A stretch of 21,325 nucleotides of DNA. It comes from Pirellulales bacterium. GTDB taxonomy: Bacteria; Planctomycetota; Planctomycetia; Pirellulales; JALHLM01. The stretch's first letter is position 1; each line of letters opens with the position of its first letter. Location of the stretch: NCBI GenBank assembly GCA_022844585.1, contig JALHLM010000026.1, positions 1-21,325 on the forward strand, given 5' to 3'. Below, in pieces: positions 1 through 6,019 of the stretch. The notes under the pieces were generated by a model. The model did not search any database. It saw only the letters and a list, made by a program, of their open reading frames with translations, and had not been told where the DNA came from. The position numbers were made by a program, and so were the translations under genes.

Positions 1-454
1 TAAGAGCCCTGCGGCGCATTCACCGACTCGGCCTCGCGCGTGATGGCCTGGCACCGACCCTCCAGCAACCGCCGCAGGTAGCCGGTCAGGAACAAGCGGT
101 CGACCAGCCACCCGAGCGGGCCGAACGGGGATCGGAACTCCACTTCGTCCGTCATCGTAGTGCGGCCGTCCCGCGTCTCGAACAGGTGGTCGTGCGCGAA
201 CAACCGGAACGGTCCGGCCGTCATCACGTCCCGGAAGTAGCTGGGGCGGTCGAAGGTCGTCACCTCGACGGTCAGCCGCTGACGGATGCCCAGGTGACTG
301 ATTCTCCCGGTCCGATCAGCCCCGTCGTGCGCCCTGCGACCGCACGCTCGCCGGTGCCCTCCAGAGAGCGGGTGTGGAAGTCGATGTCGCGCGCCAGGTC
401 GAAGCACACGTCGATCGGTGCGGCGATGTCCGTGACGAGTCGGAACCTGGCCAT
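1..454 (-). pseudogene. SRPBCC (polyketide cyclase-like) protein, frame-broken
   Basis: The reading frame starts at the ATG at 454, with a GGAG four bases upstream, and opens 'MARFRLVTDIAAPIDVCF', typical of the SRPBCC/START-like ligand-binding fold. After 'GESVTW' (near 286) this frame runs into a stop at 272. A second frame then continues the same protein, with 'HLGIRQRLTVEV', a 'TFDRPSYFRDVM' block, 'FAHDHLFETRDG' and 'FGPLGWLVDRLFL', down to the window edge. Both halves match what I know of this family, so one gene has been split by a frameshift. The shared bases at the break read CACCTGG, which serve as the end of one half and the start of the other. The final codon begins TA at the window edge, so the true stop is probably at or just past position 1. 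Function is unknown; relatives bind hydrophobic ligands. A sequencing indel cannot be excluded. Confidence 0.75.
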
Positions 455-541
455 TGCGCTCCAGTGTCTCCCGCGACCCAACGCGTGATTCTAATGTCGC
501 AGGCGCGCCCAATACCGAGCCCGTCATTTTTTCAAAGCCAA

Positions 542-617
<76 letters not shown>

Positions 618-652
618 ATATGTTGCTCGTCGCTTCTCGTAGGTCATTCGTC

Positions 653-853
653 GTAGGTCAGGCACCCCGGTCGAAGTCGAAACACATTGCACTCCGCCGG
701 CTCTTACCAACATCCCAAACCCGCGCCAGCTAATTGCCTGACAGGTAATCGGCGCTGGTTGCTGTCAGGCAATTTGCCTGCTTCGGATTGGGATGCTGCG
801 GCGGTTGATTGTTATGCGCGCGTGTGTGACTTCGACTGGGGTGCCTGACCTAC
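653..853. repeat. Nested palindromic element R1, copy A
   Basis: This is a 201-bp gene-free element made of three nested inverted repeats. The outer arms begin GTAGGTCAGGCACCCC at 653 and end with the matching reverse complement at 853, about 25 bp with one mismatch. The middle arms are CATCCCAA (711-718) and TTGGGATG (788-795). The inner arms are AATTGCCTGACAG (732-744) and CTGTCAGGCAATT (762-774), a perfect 13-bp pair. The flanks hold extra partial copies of CGTAGGTCA (639-647). A second copy lies at 11466-11663. It has no coding capacity and looks like a MITE- or REP-like intergenic element able to fold into a long hairpin. Confidence 0.85.
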
Positions 854-972
854 GAACGAACTACGGCGAACCGTGCCTCGAATCCTACCGCATGGACGCT
901 TGCGATTCAATTGGGGTGAGTGTATAGATGTACACATTCTCCCGTCACGCGAGATCACGAATTCCAAGATGT

Positions 973-1002
973 TTGTATTTCGCCATTCCTGCCGCATAAA
1001 AT
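973..1002 (+). promoter_or_regulatory. Candidate promoter, probably leaderless
   Basis: TTGTAT (973-978) and TAAAAT (997-1002) are separated by 18 bp and resemble sigma-70 -35 and -10 boxes. The -10-like box ends only six bases before the ATG at 1009, so transcription would start at or next to the start codon. No Shine-Dalgarno sequence is seen there, which fits a leaderless mRNA. This is a pattern match only. Confidence 0.4.
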
Positions 1003-1008
1003 TTCATT

Positions 1009-1254
1009 ATGACCATCGAACAATTCAAAGCCGCATTAGCCGCCAAGCCCTTTCGACCATTTGACATTCATTTCGCCGACGGCGACAAAGCGCCGGTGCG
1101 GCATCCCGAGTTAGTCCTAATCAATCAAGGCGGCCGCACCGCGTACCTCAACACTCAAGGTGAGGAAGGCGTGTTGTTCGACCTGCTTCTGGTCACGAAG
1201 TTGGCGTTTCACGACGAATCCAGACCGCGACGTCGTAAGCGCGAACGCGGTTAA
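1009..1254 (+). CDS. Small conserved hypothetical protein (81 aa)
   Basis: The ATG opens an 81-residue protein starting 'MTIEQFKAALAAKPFRPFD'. It continues with a short beta-rich segment ('VRHPELVLINQGGRTAYLN') and an 'FDLLLVTKLAFH' end, followed by a very basic tail (RPRRRKRERG). I recognise this layout from small, soluble orphan proteins that recur in planctomycete genomes, but no function is known to me. There are no membrane segments, signal peptide or cysteines. The gene ends ten bases from the stop of parB, with which it converges. No ribosome binding site is visible; a -10-like hexamer sits six bases upstream of the ATG. The ORF is short, but its composition and start context favour a real gene. 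Confidence 0.7.
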   Translation: MTIEQFKAALAAKPFRPFDIHFADGDKAPVRHPELVLINQGGRTAYLNTQGEEGVLFDLLLVTKLAFHDESRPRRRKRERG

Positions 1255-1264
1255 GAGTCCTCAA

Positions 1265-2194
1265 TCACCCCGCCTGCCGTTGCGCCCCCTCCCCGCCGCG
1301 CAGCTGCGCGAACAACCGCTCGAATTCTTCGTGCCCGCCGAAATGGATCACCAGACGGCCGCGGCCTCGGGCGTTGGAGATGATTTCCACTTTGGCGCCG
1401 AGCGCGCCGCGCAACTCCTGTTCTAACGACGCCAAGTGCGGCGTTCGGGTTCGCGTCCGTTTGGCCGCTGCGCTCGATTTCGGCGAGGCCGGCGCGTCCC
1501 CTTCGTTCGCCGCGTGGATCGCCGTGTTCACCAGGCTTTCGACGTTGCGAACGCTCAGTTGCTCGGCCTGAATGCGGCGGCATAAGTTGATTTGCTCGCG
1601 TTCTTCCAGTGGCAACAGCGCCCGCGCGTGGCCGGGCGTGACTTCGCCGCGGCGCACGGCCTGTTGCACTTCGTCAGGCAGTTCGAGCAAGCGAATCAGA
1701 TTCGCCACGGTGGAGCGATCGAGTTGCAAGCGGCCGGCCAGGTCTTCCTGCGTGCAGCCGAACTTTTTCAGATAGCCTTGGAACGACGCCGCCTTTTCGA
1801 TGGCGTTGAGATCCTTGCGCTGCAAATTCTCGACAATCGCCAACTCGGCCAGGCGACGGTCGTCGAGGTCCAGGAGATGCACCGGCACGTCGGACAGCCC
1901 GGCCTTGATCGACGCGCGCAAACGGCGATCGCCGGCCACGAGTTGATACCGCTCGCCGAGCCGTCGCACGACGATCGGCTGAATCAGCCCGTGCTCGCGA
2001 ATGCTCTCGGCCAGCGAATCGATCTCGGCCTGGTCGAAGTCCTGCCGCGGCTGGTACGGGTTCGGATCGATCTCGAACACGCTGACCCGCGCGGATTCCA
2101 GCGGTGCCGTGGCGATTTGCACGTCCCCGCCGTCCTCGTTGGGGAGCGCCAGCAGGGCCTCCAGGCCGCGTCCCAGTCGTCGTTCCTTGGCCAT
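1265..2194 (-). CDS. parB: Chromosome partitioning protein ParB
   Basis: This is a 309-residue ParB/Spo0J-family protein that binds parS DNA and works with ParA in origin segregation. I chose the ATG at 2194 because a strong AGGAGGG lies eight bases upstream and the protein then opens 'MAKERRLGRGLEALL', the usual ParB N-terminus; the frame stays open to 2242. In order it has an N-terminal ParA-interaction motif (LGRGLEALL, 7-15), the ParBc CTP-binding domain (about 34-130) with GDRRLRA at 88-94 and ENLQRKDLN from 122, a central helix-turn-helix (about 140-170), a low-complexity basic linker (about 230-250) and a C-terminal dimerisation domain ('LASLEQELRGALG'). The CTP motif reads GDRR where GERR is usual, a conservative change. 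The gene starts 20 bases after the parA stop, so the two are likely one operon. Confidence 0.96.
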   Translation of the reverse strand: MAKERRLGRGLEALLALPNEDGGDVQIATAPLESARVSVFEIDPNPYQPRQDFDQAEIDSLAESIREHGLIQPIVVRRLGERYQLVAGDRRLRASIKAGLSDVPVHLLDLDDRRLAELAIVENLQRKDLNAIEKAASFQGYLKKFGCTQEDLAGRLQLDRSTVANLIRLLELPDEVQQAVRRGEVTPGHARALLPLEEREQINLCRRIQAEQLSVRNVESLVNTAIHAANEGDAPASPKSSAAAKRTRTRTPHLASLEQELRGALGAKVEIISNARGRGRLVIHFGGHEEFERLFAQLRGGEGAQRQAG

Positions 2195-2214
2195 ATCGCA
2201 ATCCCTCCTTGAGT

Positions 2215-2961
2215 TCAGTTTTGCTCTAGCAGTTCTCGACAAAGTTCTGCGTAGGCGCGTGCCCCTCGCGAGCGGGGGGCGTGATCGAGGACCGACTTTC
2301 CGTGGCTCGGGGCCTCGCAGACCAACGGATCCCGTGGAATGACCGTTTCGAACACGATCTCCCCAAAAAACTCCCGGACCTCTTCATCCACTTCGCGCGT
2401 CAGTTCCAGCGTGTGATCATACATCGTGAGGATAATGCCGCCGAAGGCCAGCCGATTGGGGTAGGTCTTAATGACGTCGCGGACCACCTGGATCATCTGT
2501 GCGAGCCCCTCCATGGCGTAGTACTCGCACTGGATCGGCATGATCACCTCGGTCGACGCGGCCAAGGCCGTCCGCGTGAGCTTTCCCAGCGATGGCGGGC
2601 AATCCAGCAGAACGTAATCGTAGCCGGCGGCGCCGTTCACGAGTTGCTGGCGGAGCTGCGCCGCGTGGGCCGGGTCGCCATGGGCCAGGGCCTCGATATC
2701 CTCGAAGTTCCGGCAACCGGCGAGCAGTTCCAGGCCCGGCGTTCCGGTCGGGACGATCGCCTCGACCAGCGGAGTCTTGCGGACCAACGGGTGATGATTC
2801 AGCGGTTTGGCGCCCAATCCGCTCGTGGCGTTGCATTGGGGATCGAGGTCGACCAGCAGCGTGTGCGCGCCGCTCTTGGCCAGGCCGACGGCCAGGTTGA
2901 TCGCGGTCGTCGTCTTCCCGACGCCGCCTTTCTGATTCGCCACGCACAACACCCGCGCCAC
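2215..2961 (-). CDS. parA: Chromosome partitioning ATPase ParA (Soj)
   Basis: This is a 248-residue P-loop ATPase of the ParA/MinD family. It should form a nucleoid-bound ATP gradient that pulls ParB-parS complexes apart. The deviant Walker A box KGGVGKTT lies at residues 11-18, the A' motif 'LLVDLDPQ' near 40, and 'YDYVLLDCPP' near 115-125 provides Walker B. Both possible start codons are GTG. The one at 2961 is preferred because AGGGAG (2970-2975) lies eight bases upstream and the protein then begins 'MARVLCVANQ', the normal family start. The GTG at 2970 (three residues longer) overlaps that ribosome binding site. The length fits chromosomal ParA. parB follows directly, and two parS-like sites lie upstream at 3045-3060 and 3270-3285. 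Confidence 0.95.
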   Translation of the reverse strand: MARVLCVANQKGGVGKTTTAINLAVGLAKSGAHTLLVDLDPQCNATSGLGAKPLNHHPLVRKTPLVEAIVPTGTPGLELLAGCRNFEDIEALAHGDPAHAAQLRQQLVNGAAGYDYVLLDCPPSLGKLTRTALAASTEVIMPIQCEYYAMEGLAQMIQVVRDVIKTYPNRLAFGGIILTMYDHTLELTREVDEEVREFFGEIVFETVIPRDPLVCEAPSHGKSVLDHAPRSRGARAYAELCRELLEQN

Positions 2962-3044
2962 CTGGGGCACTCCCTTGCCCGAGATCGATTCAACGGCCGA
3001 ATTCTAAGTTAGCCGCCGCACCCGCGGAATGTCAGATCGGGCCA

Positions 3045-3060
3045 TGTTCCACGTGAAACC
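3045..3060. other. parS-like centromere site 1
   Basis: TGTTCCACGTGAAACC differs from the well-known bacterial parS consensus (TGTTTCACGTGAAACA) at only two positions and keeps the palindromic core CCACGTGAAAC. It lies 84 bases upstream of the parA start. ParB should load here. Site 2 has the same 14-base core GTTCCACGTGAAAC, so this spelling may be the local form of parS. Confidence 0.88.
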
Positions 3061-3064
3061 GGAG

Positions 3065-3269
3065 GGTTGCCCGCGAAACACGCCAAACACGCGGAAAAGG
3101 AAAGGGAAAAGGCTTCGGCATTTCGATGTCGAGAGGGCCGGCTATGAGGAAGCTACGCCAACTCGAAACAAAATGACAAACCAGCCGCCACAACAGCACG
3201 TGTTGGATACGCGTAAGCCGCCGCACCGAGCTCTTTTTTCCGCGTGTTCCGCGTGTTTCGCGGGCAACC
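3065..3269. repeat. 34-bp inverted repeat just inside the two parS sites
   Basis: Arms 3065-3098 and 3236-3269 are inverted copies matching at 32 of 34 positions. Each arm contains two near-direct repeats of the word AAACACG followed by CGG. Site 1 ends five bases before the left arm and site 2 begins directly at the end of the right arm, so the whole block is a near-symmetrical cassette. The 137-bp centre has no ORF with family features, no DnaA box (TTATCCACA) and no promoter I can defend. Confidence 0.85.
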
Positions 3270-3285
3270 AGTTCCACGTGAAACG
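3270..3285. other. parS-like centromere site 2
   Basis: AGTTCCACGTGAAACG carries the same 14-base core GTTCCACGTGAAAC as site 1 and differs from the parS consensus at three positions. It lies three bases beyond the stop codon of the DUF1015 gene, in the gap upstream of parA. Two sites 225 bp apart next to parAB are typical of an origin-proximal centromere. Confidence 0.85.
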
Positions 3286-3288
3286 CGG

Positions 3289-4590
3289 CTATTCCAGCGG
3301 GTTGATGACTAGGCCGCTGAGGAGTTTGGGGTAGAAGTACGTGCTTTTGGCCGGCATGCGCTCGGCGTGTTCGCTGATCGAGCGGACGTGGTCGACCGTG
3401 GCGGGCATGACCAAAGCGGCCAGTGGGAACTCGCCGGTTTCCAGGCTGGATACCACTTCGTCGACCAGGTGGACGTAGTGCGGCTTCGGCAGGTCCTTGC
3501 CGCCCAACAGGTTTTCGATCAGCAGCCGGTGGAGGATCGCGACGCCGAGGCCTTGCCAATCCGCGCTGTGATCGGCGGCAATTTCGGCCATCTTCGCCTC
3601 GCCGGCCGGTGTGATCTTGGCGACGACCCAGCGCTCGTCTTGCTGCGTGAACAGGCCGATCGTCCCTTGCTCCCCTTCGCTTTCAATGGAATCCCAGACG
3701 CTGTGGGCCAGGTCGCTTCCTTCGCCGGCCACGCGGCAGGCGAAGGCGTCACCGAGCTTGGCGATCAGGTCGGCCGACGACATCGCCGGCAATCCGCGGA
3801 ACAACCGGTGCGTCGGCAGTACGATCATACCCGGGTCGCTCATGCCGACGCACATCATCAGCACGAAGTTCGCCGGGTGATTCGACGGCAACTCGCCGCC
3901 GGCGCTCAACTCCTCGCGGTAGTTGCAGGCGGTCTCGTAGCGGTGATGGCCGTCGGCGATAAAGGTGGGCTTGGGGCCGACAACGGCATTCAGCGCGGTG
4001 ATGACCTTCTCGTCGTACACCGGCCAGAGGTGATGTTCGACGCCGAGGTGGTCGGTCGCCGAGAGGGGCGTCTTGCCGACGATCGCCTGTTCCAACAGAT
4101 CCTGGGCGACGCTCTCCGGGTCCGGGTACAGGCCAAAGATCTGGCTCAGGTTCGCCTTGCAGGCCCGGGTCAGCAGGAGGCGATCCTGCTTGGGGCCGGA
4201 CATCGTCTCTTCGTGCGGGTAAATGTTCCCCTGGCCGAAGCGTTGCAGCCGAACGCGGGCCATGAAGCCGCGCCGCGTAAAGGTCTGGCCGGCGTAATCG
4301 AACTTCTGGTGGTAGACGTAGACCGCCGGGTCGGACTCGGTGAACAGCACGCCTTCGCTGCGCCAGTTCTTCAGGAACCGGGCGGCGCGGCTGTAACGAT
4401 TTTGCGAGTCGTTATCCCCCGGCTCCTCGCGATTGAGAATCAGCCGGATCACGTTGGCCGGATGCTGCTTGTACAACCGGTCCTGCAACGCGGCGTCGAT
4501 CACATCATAGGGGGGGGCGATCACGTCGCTCAACGAACCGACATGCCCCAAGTCGTAACGCACCCCCCGAAAGGCCTGAATCTCCGGCAT
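3289..4590 (-). CDS. DUF1015 family protein (COG4198)
   Basis: This 433-residue protein starts 'MPEIQAFRGVRYDLGHVGSL' and continues 'VIAPPYDVI', the classic opening of the DUF1015 family. Other family blocks are the 'YVYHQKF' strand with 'RRGFMARVRLQRFG' (near 90-115), 'IYPHEETM' (near 120-130) and the signature F210-IADGHHRYETA, whose paired histidines (215, 216) and Asp213 look like metal- or substrate-binding residues. The length is normal for the family. The biochemical role is not established to my knowledge. The family is usually soluble, and there is no signal peptide or membrane segment here. The ATG at 4590 is the natural start, with only a weak purine stretch upstream. The gene precedes the parS/parAB block on the same strand, but the 327-base gap makes co-transcription uncertain. 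Confidence 0.9.
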   Translation of the reverse strand: MPEIQAFRGVRYDLGHVGSLSDVIAPPYDVIDAALQDRLYKQHPANVIRLILNREEPGDNDSQNRYSRAARFLKNWRSEGVLFTESDPAVYVYHQKFDYAGQTFTRRGFMARVRLQRFGQGNIYPHEETMSGPKQDRLLLTRACKANLSQIFGLYPDPESVAQDLLEQAIVGKTPLSATDHLGVEHHLWPVYDEKVITALNAVVGPKPTFIADGHHRYETACNYREELSAGGELPSNHPANFVLMMCVGMSDPGMIVLPTHRLFRGLPAMSSADLIAKLGDAFACRVAGEGSDLAHSVWDSIESEGEQGTIGLFTQQDERWVVAKITPAGEAKMAEIAADHSADWQGLGVAILHRLLIENLLGGKDLPKPHYVHLVDEVVSSLETGEFPLAALVMPATVDHVRSISEHAERMPAKSTYFYPKLLSGLVINPLE

Positions 4591-4902
4591 CGTATCTCGC
4601 CTGCTTTCACGGTCCTGGAATTCTGTTGCGAAGTGCCGTTATCGGACAACCGAATTCGCTTGTCAAACGGCGCGGAGCGGCGAGTGCTGGAAGATGGCGT
4701 GTTCCTGCCGGAACTGCCCTCCTATCCCTTTCGCGTTTTCGCCATTTCGCGGTTTCGCGATTCAAATGGTTTGTCGCCGGGGAAGCGCGAAAATGACGGG
4801 TCGAATAGGCGCGGCGGCATTCACCAATTGGCGTGCCCTCGTATGGTTTGGGGATCAAGGATCGATTCAGCAGGCAGAACGCTGGTTGTCTATGATAGGG
4901 AT
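4591..4902. other. Gene-free gap with TTCGCG words
   Basis: This 312-bp stretch lies between the divergent starts of the DUF1015 gene and the next hypothetical gene. I see no supported gene; open frames crossing it are shadows. Closely spaced TTCGC words occur at 4730, 4739, 4746 and 4754, with an inverted CGCGAA at 4786, suggesting a degraded repeat. It must also hold promoters for both neighbours. Confidence 0.5.
4891..4896 (+). promoter_or_regulatory. Candidate -10 box, probably leaderless start
   Basis: TATGAT ends six bases before the ATG at 4903. No clear -35 box was found 16-18 bases upstream. If active, the transcript would start at or next to the start codon. The spacing matches that before the genes at 1009, 5550 and 6020. 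Confidence 0.35.
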
Positions 4903-5379
4903 ATGGAACGCATCCTGTTCTACGAGTACGGGACCATACTTCGTCTTGAAGACGATGGTCGTGTCGTCCTGGACGTTTTGTGCGGCACCGTCGGTCAGTA
5001 TGGCGTTGAATTCGCGTTGAATAAGGTCGAATACGGCGCGTACAAGGCACGCGGCGATGTGTACATCAAAGAGCTTGCCGCCGACGTCCTCCGAGAACCA
5101 GACCGCTATTCCGCGCGAGGACGCGGCATGAACGCGAACCCGTACATGTCGCCAGAGACATTGTGCCGGCCAATTGGCGCCCACGGAGCCCATCTAGGTG
5201 GACTCTACGTTTCAAGAGCCGTACCCGCGATGCTGGGCGTTGTGGGACTGCTTTTTTCCTTCGTATTCGCGAGCACATACACGAGCGGCGACGCCGGCGC
5301 CAATTACCTCGTATTCGCGGTCGCCGCATTGGGAATGGCAACAACATTTTTCTACATCGCCACGAAGCTTCCACGCTAA
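4903..5379 (+). CDS. Hypothetical protein with two C-terminal membrane helices (158 aa)
   Basis: The ATG at 4903 opens 'MERILFYEYGTILRLEDDGRV'. A soluble domain of about 105 residues follows, rich in charged residues and predicted strands ('VEFALNKVEYGAYKARGDVY'). Then come two hydrophobic segments, roughly 104-126 ('VPAMLGVVGLLFSFVFAS') and 133-154 ('YLVFAVAALGMATTFFYIA'), so the protein is probably anchored in the membrane by a C-terminal hairpin. The frame stays open far upstream, but that part is antisense to the DUF1015 gene and is not coding. I do not recognise the family. The codon usage and the soluble-then-membrane layout favour a real gene. The start is preceded by a TAGGG two bases away and by a -10-like TATGAT, so the initiation mode is unclear. 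Confidence 0.6.
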   Translation: MERILFYEYGTILRLEDDGRVVLDVLCGTVGQYGVEFALNKVEYGAYKARGDVYIKELAADVLREPDRYSARGRGMNANPYMSPETLCRPIGAHGAHLGGLYVSRAVPAMLGVVGLLFSFVFASTYTSGDAGANYLVFAVAALGMATTFFYIATKLPR

Positions 5380-5405
5380 GTCGAGGGTATGGAGCCGCAG
5401 AGTTC

Positions 5406-5504
5406 TGTTGTGCCACGGTCTCCCGACCGTGACACACGGCCGACCGAAGGTCTCCATTTCAGTAAGCACGCCACATTGCACGGGCGGGAGACCCTGCCAT
5501 AACA
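5406..5504. repeat. Palindromic element R2, full copy
   Basis: A 99-bp element with imperfect inverted arms. It begins TGTTGTGCCACGGTCTCCCG and ends with a related sequence closing in GCCATAACA (about 21 of 26 positions match). The left arm also contains a perfect short hairpin, CACGGTC-TCCC-GACCGTG (5414-5431). It lies 26 bases after the stop of the preceding gene, where it could act as a processing or termination structure. The first 49 bases recur, inverted, at 5908-5956 with 45 of 49 identical. Confidence 0.8.
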
Positions 5505-5536
5505 GCGCATCCAGGACATTTGCGTGCGAACGCGGG

Positions 5537-5542
5537 TAGAAT
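5537..5542 (+). promoter_or_regulatory. Candidate -10 box, probably leaderless start
   Basis: TAGAAT lies in the context GCGGGTAGAAT, seven bases before the GTG at 5550. The identical GCGGGTAGAAT stands seven bases before the ATG of the paralog at 6020. Conservation of this block in both paralogs supports a functional signal. No convincing -35 box is seen. Confidence 0.45.
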
Positions 5543-5549
5543 CGGGGAG

Positions 5550-5879
5550 GTGAAACCGCGATTCTCAATACTCACCGTCCTACTAGTCACCGCCTATGTT
5601 GGAGTAGCGTTCGCCGGCATTCGTGAGCCAACGTCGTTTTGGGCCTTCATCGCCGCATTCGCCTGGATTGGGATTCTCGTAGTGCAGCTTATGATCGCGT
5701 TCGGGCAGGGAGGCAGAGCGAATCTCGTGCGTGGATTTCTGCTGGCCCAAATCGTTGCAGTGTGCACTTTGGCACAAGTTCAAGCGGCCGTGGTATCTGG
5801 GTGCCTTGGCGTGGCTGCGATTTGCGCTTGCCTCAGAAAGACGCGCGAGCCAAACACGCGTATCTCTGACAGTCCTTGA
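5550..5879 (+). CDS. Small membrane protein, 'KPRFSI' paralog 1 (109 aa)
   Basis: The GTG at 5550 gives a protein starting 'MKPRFSILTVLLVTAYVGV', which aligns with the start of the gene at 6020; a longer frame exists upstream but begins with an unlikely TTG. Hydrophobic segments lie at about residues 6-25, 31-52 and 64-95 (the last could be two helices), so it should be an integral membrane protein with a short cytoplasmic N-terminus and a charged C-terminal tail (RKTREPNTR). I recall many planctomycete proteins with an N-terminal '(K/R)xRFSxxxLL' segment, but know no function for them. The gene is bracketed by inverted R2 repeats (5406-5454 and 5908-5956). The GGGGAG before the GTG is too close to act as a normal ribosome binding site. 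Confidence 0.65.
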   Translation: MKPRFSILTVLLVTAYVGVAFAGIREPTSFWAFIAAFAWIGILVVQLMIAFGQGGRANLVRGFLLAQIVAVCTLAQVQAAVVSGCLGVAAICACLRKTREPNTRISDSP

Positions 5880-5907
5880 GATTTACCTGGGCGTGTTTGC
5901 GTTAGTA

Positions 5908-5956
5908 GAGACCTTCGGTCGGCCAGGCGTCACGGTCGGGAGACCGTGCCACAACA
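5908..5956. repeat. Palindromic element R2, partial inverted copy
   Basis: These 49 bp are the reverse complement of 5406-5454 with four mismatches. The inner perfect hairpin is present (CACGGTC-GGGA-GACCGTG, 5931-5948). The other half of the full element is missing. The two copies face each other and enclose 453 bp holding the small membrane gene at 5550. Confidence 0.85.
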
Positions 5957-6006
5957 AGTCATTCTTGCATCCGCTCCCGGGGGCCGCTTTTGGGAGCGCG
6001 GGCGGG

Positions 6007-6012
6007 TAGAAT
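6007..6012 (+). promoter_or_regulatory. Candidate -10 box, probably leaderless start
   Basis: TAGAAT in the context GCGGGTAGAAT, seven bases before the ATG at 6020, in the same arrangement as before the paralog at 5550. No -35 box is convincing. Confidence 0.45.
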
Positions 6013-6019
6013 TGTGGGG

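Noticed and set aside
639..868. CRISPR-like array from repeated GTAGGTCA words
   Set aside because: Copies are few, in both orientations and without regular spacers; they form a palindrome, not an array.
1592..2212. 206-codon plus-strand frame opposite parB
   Set aside because: Antisense shadow of parB, with no family features and with the Arg/Gln/Ala bias typical of reverse frames in GC-rich DNA.
2281..3012. 243-codon plus-strand frame opposite parA
   Set aside because: Antisense shadow of parA; no recognisable motif.
3061..3269. Replication origin (DnaA boxes) in the parS gap
   Set aside because: No TTATCCACA-like box or AT-rich unwinding stretch was found; only the parS sites and inverted repeat are supported.
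3367..4902. Long plus-strand open frame (antisense to the DUF1015 gene) joined to the gene at 4903
   Set aside because: The first 500 codons are the exact antisense of a conserved DUF1015 protein and have shadow-like composition; only the part from 4903 looks coding.
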